The position numbers were made by a program, and so were the translations under genes. From Phoronis australis (Eukaryota; Phoronida; Phoronidae), in assembly GCA_002633005.1 (NCBI GenBank), contig NMRA01000719.1, forward strand, positions 119,466-183,465: a stretch of DNA of 64,000 nt. Direction: 5' to 3'. A model generated the notes under the pieces. The model ran no database searches and was not told the DNA's origin. It saw only the letters and a list, made by a program, of their open reading frames with translations. Shown in pieces: positions 39,001 to 52,000 of this stretch (positions within the stretch are counted from its first letter, which is position 1; each line of letters opens with the position of its first letter).

Positions 39001-42000
39001 GGTTATTAGGTTTTTGTAAGAAAATTGAAGAAAGCTATCGCCAAGGGAGAAAGTGATGCGGCCAAGCGTCTACGAGATGGCAAACCCAAGTATAAACTGG
39101 ATCACATCGTCAAAGAAAGGTATGCTGTGCTGTCGGGCATTTCACTGGAAGATTTGCTCGTGTTGGTTGGCAGACAGGATCTATCATGGAAATGACATTG
39201 CCATTTGGGTATGCAGCATAGATTGGATTTGTCTGAGAATTGGTAGAAGCTGTCCTTTCCCCAGTATGAACATTAGCCGGTTTGTATCATGTCTGCAAGT
39301 TTTTGGGTCCGCCGTGGTTGTGCTACACCCTTTATTGGCCGCTTATCGTCTCTGCTGGCTGACCAATCTATATAATGCTTTTCCTTTTATGGAAAGTGGA
39401 AATCTTATCTGTGATGTTTAGCAGATATGTTTAAAGTTACGTCGAACGCTGGTGTGGGGGTAAAAAATTGCCAACTTCAAAGTAAAGTAAAATTTGAATG
39501 AAGTGGCTTGTTAAAGCCAAAATTAATACCTTATTTGCCCAATTTTGACCTCAGCATAACTACATAAAACAGGAAATGTTAGCCAAATTTTGGGTCTCTT
39601 ATTTCATTGTGATCATTGCAAAATTAAGTCTAAACATTCAACACTTGCTGTGTGAAACATGATGTCCCAAAACAATACTCTTATACCTGAACAGTGCTCT
39701 TGGTTTTTTAGCTCAACTTGGGATGTGCCGCCTGTTATAGCTCAAAACTTACAAAAAATAGATAGAGAAATAAATGACATACTGGAAATGTTAAACTCAC
39801 ATTTGGCGCATCACACAGAGTACAAAACATTTTGGTGGATATACTAAATTAGGTTATAGTCACTTGCAGTAGTACCGCATTTTGAAAATCAATTTTCCTC
39901 TCTGAGTAACTGATATCTAGCTAGTTCTCAGAATGCAGGACCTCTATAAGTGACCTGTTGTCATATTTTGTCTAGTTCTTGTATTATGTGATGCATGACA
40001 TATGTACATGGCTCTACACTTTTCGTTTATTATTAGCACAATCATCACATGACTTTGTAGGTACCCCTCCTTCGTCGATGCTCTCCGTGACCTCGATGAC
40101 TGCCTGTCTATGTGCTTTTTGTTTGCCACGTTTCCTAAAACACGAAAGACGCACATAGAGTTGATTCACCTGTGCAAACGGCTGTCCGGTGAGTGTGCTA
40201 AGCAAGCGTAAAACTTCAGTGCCTTAGTGGTGACACCTTGTGGAGACATGTGAAACACTGGAGAATTGACGTGACACTGCTATTGCCATCTGGCCATCTG
40301 GACCTAAACAGGCCATTATTTACAGTATCCAAAATATAGTCTCCGAAGGAAATGATTCTTCCATATTCAGCTAGGGATTGGTGGTGAAAATGTGTGGGGA
40401 TTACATCTGCTGATTTTCATGCTGCCTCGAGAATATGCGACTGTGTGTGCCTCCTTGTGGAATTTGTGGTTTCATCTTTTTTAGTTTCAACCTCAGTTGC
40501 TAATGTCCGCAATGATTGTTTCCATTATTGTTTGTCAAATTGATTGAATTGTTTTAATTTAATGTCCAATGTCTACAAGTGAACTGTCCATTATTTCTAC
40601 AGTCATTACAAATTTTACTCCGGGACTTTGAATTACTACTTTCATGCCCAGCGACTTCATTTTGCATTATGTTTATTTAATGCTCTAAATTAGGTTTAAT
40701 CATCAAGTTATCAGCGGTTAATGGTTGACTGTAGAACTACGCTGCTTGATAACGTATCAAAGTGCCTTCTATTGAACGCTGATGATAGCAACTGAGTTCT
40801 TTGTCTTCATACTTGTTGGAATCTTCCAGTGACTGGAGTTGTTCTATCCAAAACTCATGGATGCATTACACTTTCAAAAGCTTCTTATTCCTTCTGTCTG
40901 GTTTGTTTTTGTGTCAACCAATGATGCGCAGTTTACAATAGATGGATTTAAGTTTTGGCGGGCTGGAACGTAAAATGGCAGCCTCGTATAAATAAAATGA
41001 TTTTAAAAATCCAAATGATTGTTTCACTTTGCAGCATCGTCTGGCAATAGTTTATTAGGGGAGTCACAATTTTGGGAACTAGAGTGACGTATGTTAATCA
41101 GGGGAGAACTGGCTCCCCTGGAAAGTGACTCGTACCCATTATGAGACCTTTGCTCAGTGACAAAAAACCCTTCAAAATGCCTGTCTGCTTTAGCCAAGGT
41201 CTCATGTTTTTCTTAAACAGTTGCACAAAGGCATGTTATCAGTGTTTGAAGCACCGTCATTTGCTAAGCGATTTGTAAAAAATCTTGTATCATTTCTGCT
41301 CGCCTCAAGTGGATTTTCTTTTTCTGAAAATGATCCGTCTGAAAAAATGCCACACCTCCAGCTTCAATAAAAACAGAGACCAGAACCAATTACATTTTTT
41401 TGACTTTGCATTCACTGGATTCAACAACAGTGACCAGTTTGCATGTAGCACTTTTAGTGCAATCTTCATATGCTTGTCTTTATTTTTCAGTGGAGTTCAT
41501 GCATTTCGTTATTTCCTCAAGATCGTTGCGTAAGGTAGGTGTGACAACAAAGATCTGACTCCAGTTGTGTTAAAATCAGTTTGCATTTGTGAAGGGTTAA
41601 TGACTATGCTTGTCACACCCCTTCTATTTAAAGCTGCTGTATACAACCTTATAGCAAAAGAATTGAGTTGAATCATTAAGTGTGAATATTAAACTGGCCT
41701 GGCTTTCTGATGTCCGTTTCTTGAGGAGTGACTTTACTTAAGTCAGAAATTCAGTTTTACAATTTACATTACAGTTTCTAAAATATTTAGTTAAATCTCT
41801 TTTGAGCAAAAGTGCAGTCTGTGAGAATACACGTGTTACTGCTAGTTACTGAGATGATTTCTATAAATTATTTCTCACTGTGATGCGCTCATAATTACTT
41901 GATATATCAAGATATTTCTAGGCGTTACTTTATATAAGCAAAAATTTCATATTGACTAAAGAATTGATGAAGTTTAATAGCTTCTAATTTGCTGCTGGCT

Positions 42001-45000
42001 TGCTTGCCATCTCCATGTCCTCTTACATTTCTTTGCCTAGGCACTTTTACTGCTGACATCTAGGCCTTTATCCAGGATTTGGAAAATAAGGTGTCCAAAA
42101 TGGGGTTCCCCATATTCCAGGGCGTCCATGATTCCGACACGTAACCCCCCACCCCCAGCAATCCCTCCAAACACGCAGATTTTTTTACAAAAAATGCATA
42201 GACCAAGGTTTCTACATCTAAGTTTACAAAACGGCCTTCTGTAGTGAGCATTGTTATTAAAAAAACTGTGGAGACCAAGACTTATACAATGTTATCAACC
42301 AAGTGTGAGCATAGCAACATTGTATATACTTTGTATATACATTGTATATTTCTTCCTGCTTTAAAAAAAGAGCCACCACTGTGAGTCTTCATAGGCTTCC
42401 TAGTGATCATTCCAATGTGTGTATCCAAACTTGAAAGGTTCCTATTGATACATTGGGTGTCCTTTCTAGGGCGGCCACATTAGTGCTGCGTAAGTCCTGG
42501 GCATCCAAATGGATGCCCAGGACTTACGCTGCATGAAGGCCTGCTGACATCTATTTTGTACAAAATCTGGGCAGTTAAATCTTGATTTGTGGTTGATTCT
42601 CCTGCCTCTGTTACCAATTTTTGTCGTCCGTTTCATTGAACGAGAAAACTTTGGCATGATCACACACTTATTTTTTTGAGACTCGTGAGCTCTTTCTGTT
42701 ACTGCTATGGTCGTCTCCCCTGCTGACTTCACTTACTTCAGTGGCTCCCTCTGTAGGTGTTTGTCTCCATCAAAGGTGTGTACTACCAAGTAGAGGTCAT
42801 GGGTCAGACCATCAACTGGATTGTGCCACATAAGTTTGGATATGAGGTGAGTTCTCTCATGGCCACACTAGAATGCACACAATCTTTACTTGTGAACCTG
42901 TAAATGTGTGTCTGAAGAATAGTGTGCAGGTAGTGTGATATTTAAGATACAGCAGAAATGATCCAAACTCCTGATTGAAACTCATGAGTATGCTCTATTG
43001 TCTTTAATGAGAGAAATTTTCAAGTCTTACAATTTTTGCAGTACTCTAAGCAGACTTCCATCCATAACCAAATGGCTGAATGAGCCATTTATGTCTTAAT
43101 GAAGTCCTGGTCCCTCTAAATGGTCACTAGTTTAAAAACTTATGTTTTGTTCCCTTTAAAACAAACGTTATCTTGATTTGAAATTCACACATGGCAAATT
43201 TGCGTTCAGGTACCAAGCTCATAAAAAGGGGCTGGGTTATTGGCGTGCCTAGTATTTTTGGACTGCATTTGGAAGATTGACCCCAATATGTGTTTTGTAA
43301 TAATTGGTGTTTTTTCTTGAAATCTTGTACGTAATTGCAATTGTGTCTTACATGTTCTAAAGTGGTCTTCGTTAACTCATTAACTCCCACCTGGGCTTGT
43401 ACATTCTCTGCTGTAAAAATTAGTCATTATTGTGAGATGGGGAGTCTCATACCGTAAAACCCTGCACAAATGCCATAGCCTTATATTCGAGTATGGCTTT
43501 ATATTCGAAGAATAGGCAATGGCTTTAGGTTCAAAGCTGTTTACATTGTGGGATGAACTAAAGTGTTAATTCAAATACAAAATTCACAGCTTTTGTTAAA
43601 TTGTTTTTTTTATTGGAGTGGTTGTAACTAATCTGTATTTTATTAACTTTCACAATACTTAGAATAATATGATTGTAAGAAGACAAGAAAAAAGATGATT
43701 GGCCAAATGTCCTGAAGAAATAGTATGTCTTAAAATTTAAGGTTGCTGCATGTTAAAATGTTCCTAAAATGCATTGTTTCACCTATAACTCAAATGCCCT
43801 GACTCTGTACACCACGTTGCCACTATTGAACAATGAACTTGACGTCACAATACAATCAAACTTATCCGGCAGATTAGTTTCGAAGTTTGTGCAGCCCAAC
43901 CCAGGTTTTACAGTATTGAAACCTGGTGCATCGCTTCTTTGCAACCGAGTCATGGTTGTGGTTAGGCATTCATCTCGCGCTTCTTCAGGTGCTGTGTAAA
44001 CCTGGATTCAGCTCTAACAACTATTTTTTCCTCTTGTTTACAGCATCCGAGCGATGTTGATTATAAGATCATGGCCACCTTCGTGGAGTTCTACACTACC
44101 ATGCTGGGCTTTGTTAATTACAAGCTGTACACTTCAATGAACTTGCATTATCCCCCACGACTAGCACTGGACTCACATGACGAGGACACCAAGGACAAGT
44201 GTCTGGACAATGAGAAACTGGAGGAGGTATGTCGCACAGACACGTTGATAGGTGTCCTACTGGGAAGCTAGATTTTTGTGGTAGTCCTTGTGGACACATT
44301 AACTTGTGTCATATTGTGGTGCTGGATTTCTGTGCTTTGCTGTGTGTAATAGGTTTCCAACTTTGGTGTGAAACTTGATGTTTGTGATATGTCATTCGGA
44401 CACATTAAGACAGGTCTTATTGTAATGGTGTAAATTTGCCTGTGTATAGCTGTATAGTGGCATTCTGTACAGATCAGAAACTGCCAATAGACTAACAGTA
44501 TGCTCTACAAGTTACAGAATCGGTGCAATGAAGCAGGGAGATTTGTTTCTTGTGCAGCTGGATACTGAACTAAATAACAGTCTTGTACAGCAGCTCTGCA
44601 CAAATAGTAGGAAACTGGCTTCAATAATATATAAGGGAGGGGAGAAATGTGAGCATGCTTATTTATAAACATGATTATTATGGAGTAAAAATGCTGCTTG
44701 CTGAGTAGAAGTCTTGTTTTTTGTGTGACCTTTCTCAAACCCGTGTGGCAGCATTGGGTGATAGTAAATGGGAGCTGTATTTTTTCTTGCAGCGTTTATC
44801 AGCATTGACCCAGAGTCTCCGAAACACACTACAGGAAAGTGGAGATGAGCCTGAAGTGGACGACTTTCCTATCGTAAGCGTTTCAAGTCATGCATTGAAT
44901 GCAAGTGAATTTGCATATATAGATACAGTACAAGCCAAAAGTATTCAGACAAAATGACCTGGAATGCCGTCATGACGGCTTGACAGAAGCAGAATTCATC

Positions 45001-48000
45001 ATCAACCTTGTGTTCCTTCATGACTGAGAATAAAGGGTTAAAGTTAGTAAGATGGTTAGGCCATTCTGTTTGTGGAATTTTGATGCACTAATAGTTATTA
45101 CCAGTCATTTTTGCTGTTAACGGAATTAGTCGACATGACGGGGAAACAGAATTTTGTCTGATTACTTTTGTCTTGTATTGTATTAGCCGATTCTTCTGTA
45201 GAGAAATGTTGCCCGCTGTCCATATTAGCCAATATGATTGATGCTACATTTGTTTTATTATATGACCTCTGGTGCTTCTTTCCACACTCTCATTTGATCT
45301 GCTTGTTCTTACCTGCTTTCATGTTCTTGCATCGTATGCTCGCTTCGTATTCAGGGTTTGTTCAGCATCTGATCGGTCAGGTCACAAGTAGTGACACTTG
45401 TCGGCACGAATGAAAGGTGATAGTCCGTGACCCGCTTGGTCAATATTATGGTATATCTGAAGTTATCGTGCTAGTTTTTAGCCAGTTATAAGACAGAAGT
45501 ATCACTGGTCATGTAATAAATTTAATACTGAAGCACTGGTCTTGCACATTTTGTGGACGTCTGAACTAAAATAGAAAATCCCAAGGCGTTCAAGAATAGT
45601 AGTTTCGTTGTCCAGAGTCAAAAATTCTCAACTGGAAATTCAAATTGAGACTGAATAAGGATCAGGCATCAGAATTCTCCTAATAAGGGGTTGATTGATA
45701 TCGTTGTGGCAGAATACAACTTTTAAGGTTTTAATTTTTCAAATCTTACCATAACTTATAAGTTCACTTGATCTGCAATCAATCACCAGTTTACGCAAGT
45801 TGTGAAATTAAGCTGGAGCATGCCGTATGGTACCTTTTATTCTACTATTCTGCTTGTTTAGTCAGATGACCCGGACACAGTGGAGGAGGCGAAGCTGGAG
45901 GAAGACAACTTGAAGAAGTTCAAGAGTTTATTCCAAGGACTGAAATTCTACTTGAACCGAGAAGTGCCTCGAGAATCATTGACCTTCATGATCAGGTCTG
46001 TTTTGTGGCTTCATTTTCGAAATGCGATTGTCTCATATGATACGTCGTAATGCTATTGATCATGGTACACGCTAAGGTTATCTTGTAAGATTTCGCATGG
46101 GTGTGATGTTATTTGGAGAGATAGCATTGCTGAATGGAAACGTTGTTCACCTTTGTGTGTGGCATTGTCGACACGTACCGTTCTCTATTCACACTATCTT
46201 GCTTAGTCAAATGTCAAAAATTGAGACACACTGCGTGTGATTGGTCAGCAGTCTCACGAGTCAACGGTGTGTCGAGCTAAAGTAGTAAATCATTTGGAAA
46301 ATTTTGGGGAAAGTGGACGGGTCAGGATATAGTGAATACTATTAATACGTTAAAGATGACCTTTTATAAAGACAGCAGAAAAATTATAAGGAAAGGAAAT
46401 GGAAAAAAAAATGCTTGCTCCTTGCTTTTACTGATGATTCCTTGAGGGGGCACTGTTCTGCTTACGTAAATTGTTACTATTTTTGAGAGAGCAAATTGAT
46501 GAGCACTTAAGTAAATTGTGCTATTAATTGGAGATCAAAATTTGCAAATGACGCCATTCTTTCTAATTAAGTAAATAGGTATTCACCAAGGATTAAATCA
46601 GTGAATGGCATTACCCTATTAAGTGAATTGTGTTATTCTTGGGAGAGCAAATCTGCGCTTGGCATTGACTAAAGTAAGTAAATTATGCTGTTCATTTGAG
46701 AGCAAATTAACAAATGGTTGCGTCGGTGTATTAATGCAGTGGATTATGTTTCCCAGTTCTCCTTTCACAGTACTCGTTTCCAGTTTTGTATTCTAATCAA
46801 GTTTGACTCGAATGCTATTTGTGTTAATATCTTTGGCTTCTGTGTACCATAGTTGTGGACAGTTGTGGACTGGTGCAAACGATGAAAAAAGCTCTGACAG
46901 GAAATTTCATTAAAAATCTTTCAGATTGTTCGAAAATTTTATGGCATACCGAAAAAGAGACTTGATCAAAAATGTTTGACATGAACAGAAACACTTATTA
47001 AAAATTTCTCTGACATCCAAAGACAACAGATTGTCATTCATGACAAGTACTGTTGGTGTTTTTTTTGCTCTAGGTCATTTGGAGGTCAAGTTTCCTGGGA
47101 CAAGACTTTAGCTGTTGGTGGTACCTATGAAGAGGATGATGAAACTATTACCCATCACATCGCAGACAGACCACAGATGAGCAAACAGTTCATGTCTAGG
47201 TATAAAACCTTCTCAAACAGCTAGTTTTTATGGTAACACTTATAAAAATGGGTTCGATGAACTCTATTCACGAACTCACAAACTCATGCCCAGATGCATA
47301 ATGAACATGGCTCGCCAACCGCAAAACATGGTGCTGGACAGAATATGGCTTAGGCACCTCAGTTCACCTAATCAAAAGCTTTTGTCTGGACTTGAAAACA
47401 CGTTACATGGCTCGATGTATCATGTGGTAGTCAGTGAGCTTTGTTTGCAAGTTGGGGAACTGAATGTACCTGAGCCGTGACCTGCTTAATGTTCTTGAGT
47501 GCGGCAGCCATGTTGTTTCTACCCCTTGAGTAGCGTACTCCGTGAAAGTAAAGAATTGATCCGCGTTATTCAACATTGCTAAGCTTATAGATTAATAGGT
47601 ACCGAGAAGACAAGCTAATTCTAGCTTTGAATAAAATGATGACTGCCTGTCAGTTAACCTAGGTTGTTGTGGTGTCGTATGTTGTTAGTGAACTATTTTT
47701 GGATGTATCACTACCTCTTGACATACCACCCTCTATTCACAGGCACTATGTGCAGCCCCAGTGGGTGTTTGACAGTATCAATGAACGTCGGCTGCTCCCC
47801 ATTGAAGACTACTTTTTGGGTGTATTATTACCTCCTCACCTGTCGCCCTTCGTGGAAGAGAGTGAAGAGGACTATGTCCCCCCTGAACGGCGCCAACTTT
47901 TGGAAGGTGGAAAAGCTACTGTCTCTGGTGTGTTTAAGTAAAAACATGCATTTGCTTAATGTCTATCTGTCCAAAAACTCAACCAAATAGAAACAAGGCC

Positions 48001-49040
48001 ACTTAGCCCTATAAATTTGATCTGGATAGGACCCTTGGACTTTGTTTTAAGGTGATTTGCTGTGGAACCATTTATTGGTTGTATATCTGATGATGCTTGA
48101 TTGAAGTTAGCAAAACACCTGAGTATAGGGACATTTATCCGATATGCATTGAACAGTCATGTAATGTTGTTTTCCGTATTCATCTTCCGCACTGCTTCAA
48201 CAGTGACCTCTGACATGGAAAGTTCAAAAGGTAGGTCAATGTCGACTCGACGTCATTAGCCGGTTTGATCATCAAACTTTCCCGAAATAGTTGAAAGTAA
48301 TGCAATTGCAGCAGTGTAAATAACACTCATCATGCAATCAAATCCCAGTCGTAACATCTGGAACAGGACTGTTGAATATAGGACAGTTTTGTCTCAATTT
48401 TCAATTGCTAAATATCATATTGTCTGCAACTCAGGCGCCGATTCCTCGGTAACTACAATATCAAATGTTATTTAACTATTTTCAGGAGATGTTACAAGTC
48501 CAATGCACAATTACAGTTGTTTTCATCTTTGTTAACTCTTTTCAAGTAGTAAATTGTTACATTTAAAACTGTTTCTTTTACTGGAGAAAACGTCAGTGAA
48601 CAATCTGAGTGAAGTATTTAAAAAATCAGCCAAAAAATGAAAGAAACTTAGGAATTCGAAGCGTACTTCGATTGGCGTACTTGAAGTAATATCCCACTTG
48701 ACATTATTCCGCGTATCGACCGAGACCGAAGGTACGCGGAATGTCTCGCGGGATATTACTTCATCTACCCCACTCTCAATACGTTTTGTATATTTTTATA
48801 TCCAAATATGAATGTTATTGTGAAAAGTTTTGTCATTTCATTTTGATTTTTAATTTCCTTTGCTATGAAAAACATCCTATACAAATCAAGAATTCTGCGG
48901 GTTATCATAGACTTGCCAGCCCTTCTGAAAATTGACCACTTATGTCTGACTAATTGTTTTCATCTCCACAAGATGTCGCTGATGAAGAACACGTCAGCCA
49001 TGACGAGGAAAGTGATGAGGAAGAAGGTGATGAAGGAAAC

Positions 49041-49082
<42 letters not shown>

Positions 49083-52000
49083 AGTGATGGCGAAAGTGAG
49101 GCTGAACAAGATGATGAAAATGTCGATGATGATGAAGAAGGTGAGAATATTTTGATGTAGCACGAATTTAGAAGTGGTTTGAAGAAATTACCATTTTCTG
49201 CTATGGCGGTGAGATATTCAAATAAGTTGTGTCAGTGGATGGCGTTAACATATTTTGTGGACGACAGTCTGGAGGAGATTTAAAGCAGTGGCATTTTACT
49301 CTTCATCATCATGCTGTTCAAAAGATTCGTGCAAAAAAGTTTACCATTACAAAATGTTTGTGAATGAAAGAAATGAATGACTTAAGATGTACCAGGTGGC
49401 GCTAGTGTGACAATAGTCCTATCAGCAGGTAGTCACGTGTGATTATTACCCCACAGATACCCATACTGATGAACTGCTTTTTGCTCCCAATCTATCATAT
49501 TCCATGAAATTAAACCAGGTGGCGCTAGTGTGACAATAGTCCTATCAGCAGGTAGTCACGTGTGATTGTTACCCCACAGATACCCATACTGATGAACTGC
49601 TTTTTGCTTCCAATCTATCATATTCCATGAAATTAAATCAGTTCATTGCTACTCATTACATTTATTTAAATGTATTTTATGAAGATATGCGAATTTTTTA
49701 CTGCAATTTCATTTGACTTCATTTACTTGGCAAATCTTTATTATCAGCCATTCAATTTTCGATGAATTTAACAGTTTTGCATGATTTCACCTTAGTGTGT
49801 TAGTGGATTTGCACGAAATTTTGCACACTTATTTAAGGAACAGTGTCCCTGTTTTTTATTATCCTTCGATTAATGTAGATGTTGGCCATCAAAAATGAAG
49901 TCCTGTGGCAATGTTTTGCAAGGTGGCTTTGAGGGCTGTTATCAAATTTGTGCAGTGATAGACTAAAAATCTAATTCACTGTTCCCTTTTGTTTATGGTC
50001 AGAATATACAGTTAAAACACGAAGTCACCGTGTTCATTGTTGCTGTTTGTTATCATTGTTTATTTAATATTACTGTTTGTGTGACGTTTTAAGGCTTAAA
50101 TTAAGATTTTTCAGTCATTGATGATTCAGAAAATTTTAGAGGTTGACAATGGACATTTAAAAAGTTATTTAATGAAATGTGAAAATGTTGATAATTATCT
50201 TAACTTTACCTTTCATGACCGCTGGAAATTTGAAGTTGAGTCAAAATTGAGTCAAATTGAAGTCCTTTTTGTGCCTTTACAACACAAAAGATTTATATGC
50301 TAGATTCTTGATGTTTGATCAGAACTGCTGCTAGGTACCTAGAATAACGATTTTGATCACATCCACATAAAATGTCTTCATTCTACATCACCAAAAATCC
50401 TAGTAAAAAGATGCAACTTATGTTGTACTCTGATTGTTTTCATAGTGTTTGCCTAACATCTGACATATGCTGTGTGTTCATAGTGTTTGCCTAACATCTG
50501 ACATATGCTGTGTGTTCATAGTGTTTGCCTAACATCTGACATATGCTGTGTGTTCATAGTGTTTGCCTAACATCTGACATATGCTGTGTGTTCATAGTGT
50601 TTGCCTAACATCTGACATATGCTGTGTGTTCATAGTGTTTGCCTAACATCTGACATATGCTGTGTGTTCATAGTGTTTGCCTAACATCTGACATATGCTG
50701 TGTGTTCATAGTGTTTGCCTAACATCTGACATATGCTGTGTGTTCATAGTGTTTGCCTAACATCTGACATATGCTGTGTGTTCATAGTGTTTGCCTAACA
50801 TCTGACATATGCTGTGTGTTCATAGTGTTTGCCTAACATCTGACATATGCTGTGTGTTCATAGTGTTTGCCTAACATCTGACATATGCTGTGTGTTCATA
50901 GTGTTTGCCTAACATCTGACATATGCTGTGTGTTCATAGTGTTTGCCTAACATCTTACATACATATGTTGTGTTTTCAGAAGACAATGAGGCTGAAGAGA
51001 AAACACCAGTCAAGCGTAACAAGAGGAAAGCTGATGAAAGCAAGGTACGAAGCCATGTGCCTTAACATAAGTTTATAGAAGAGCTATGTGTATTCGAGTT
51101 GGGTTGGTGTTGAGTCATGTGTAATTGAACTTTGTATTTTCAAGTTGGGTTGGGATAGTTCCACATGCTTCAGAGTTGATTGGGATTTGTCGACATGTCT
51201 TCATGTTGGGCTAGGGTTGTTTCATGTGCCTTCATGTTGGGACAGGGTTGTTCCTTATGATCTGTCTTCAAATTGGGTGGGATTGGGCCATGTATCTTCA
51301 AGTAAAGTGGGATTGAGGCCTATGTTTTGAAATTGGCACAGGACTAAGTCTTGAGTCTTCAGGTTCGGGTTGGATTGAGCCCTTTGTTTTTGAATTTGGT
51401 TAGGGATAAGCTATGTTTATTTTTTTTACTTCGGTTAGGGTGGAGTCATGCCTCTTACAGTCTGGGTCCCGGTGTAGTTGAGCGTTTTTTTCCATTTGAA
51501 CGATGTAACTATTGTGATTATGGCTGAGCCTTGTATCCTTGAGCAAGTTTTGGTCTTAGTGATATATCTTAGTTGGATTAAGGATGAATGAGTGTGCGTA
51601 AGATTAGGGTTGTTCATGTATCTTGTTAATGGGTACATTGTGTCTGGGTAGGTCTCACGTGCCCAGATCTACTGACAACAAGCAAACCTGTGCATTTTCC
51701 TCTGTGGACCTCTGAACACCAGTGAGTGTAGATGTGTGCGTGTTCGTACGTCTCATTATTTATTGTATTTCAGTCGTTGAACACAAGCAGCATGTCAGTG
51801 GAGCAGGGTACTGTGGAACGTGAGGACATGGGGCGCAAACTTAAGAAACAACAAGATGAGGAGAGAAGGCTGGCCGAGATGATGATTCCTAAAAAGAAGA
51901 AACGACTATACAACAAGATTATGCACTCAAAGAAGAGGAAAGCCCAGGAGGTATGTTATGACAGGGAGGGCTCCTCAGCAATCAGCTTATTGGCAATTTA

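Noticed and set aside
47928-47942. Alternative exon 12 donor 'gtaaaa' at 47939
   Set aside because: Joining it to exon 13 puts a stop codon three codons later. The 'gtgtgt' donor at 47928 keeps the frame.
50441-50955. Regular 38-base repeats reminiscent of a CRISPR array
   Set aside because: Units are contiguous, without spacers, in an animal intron.
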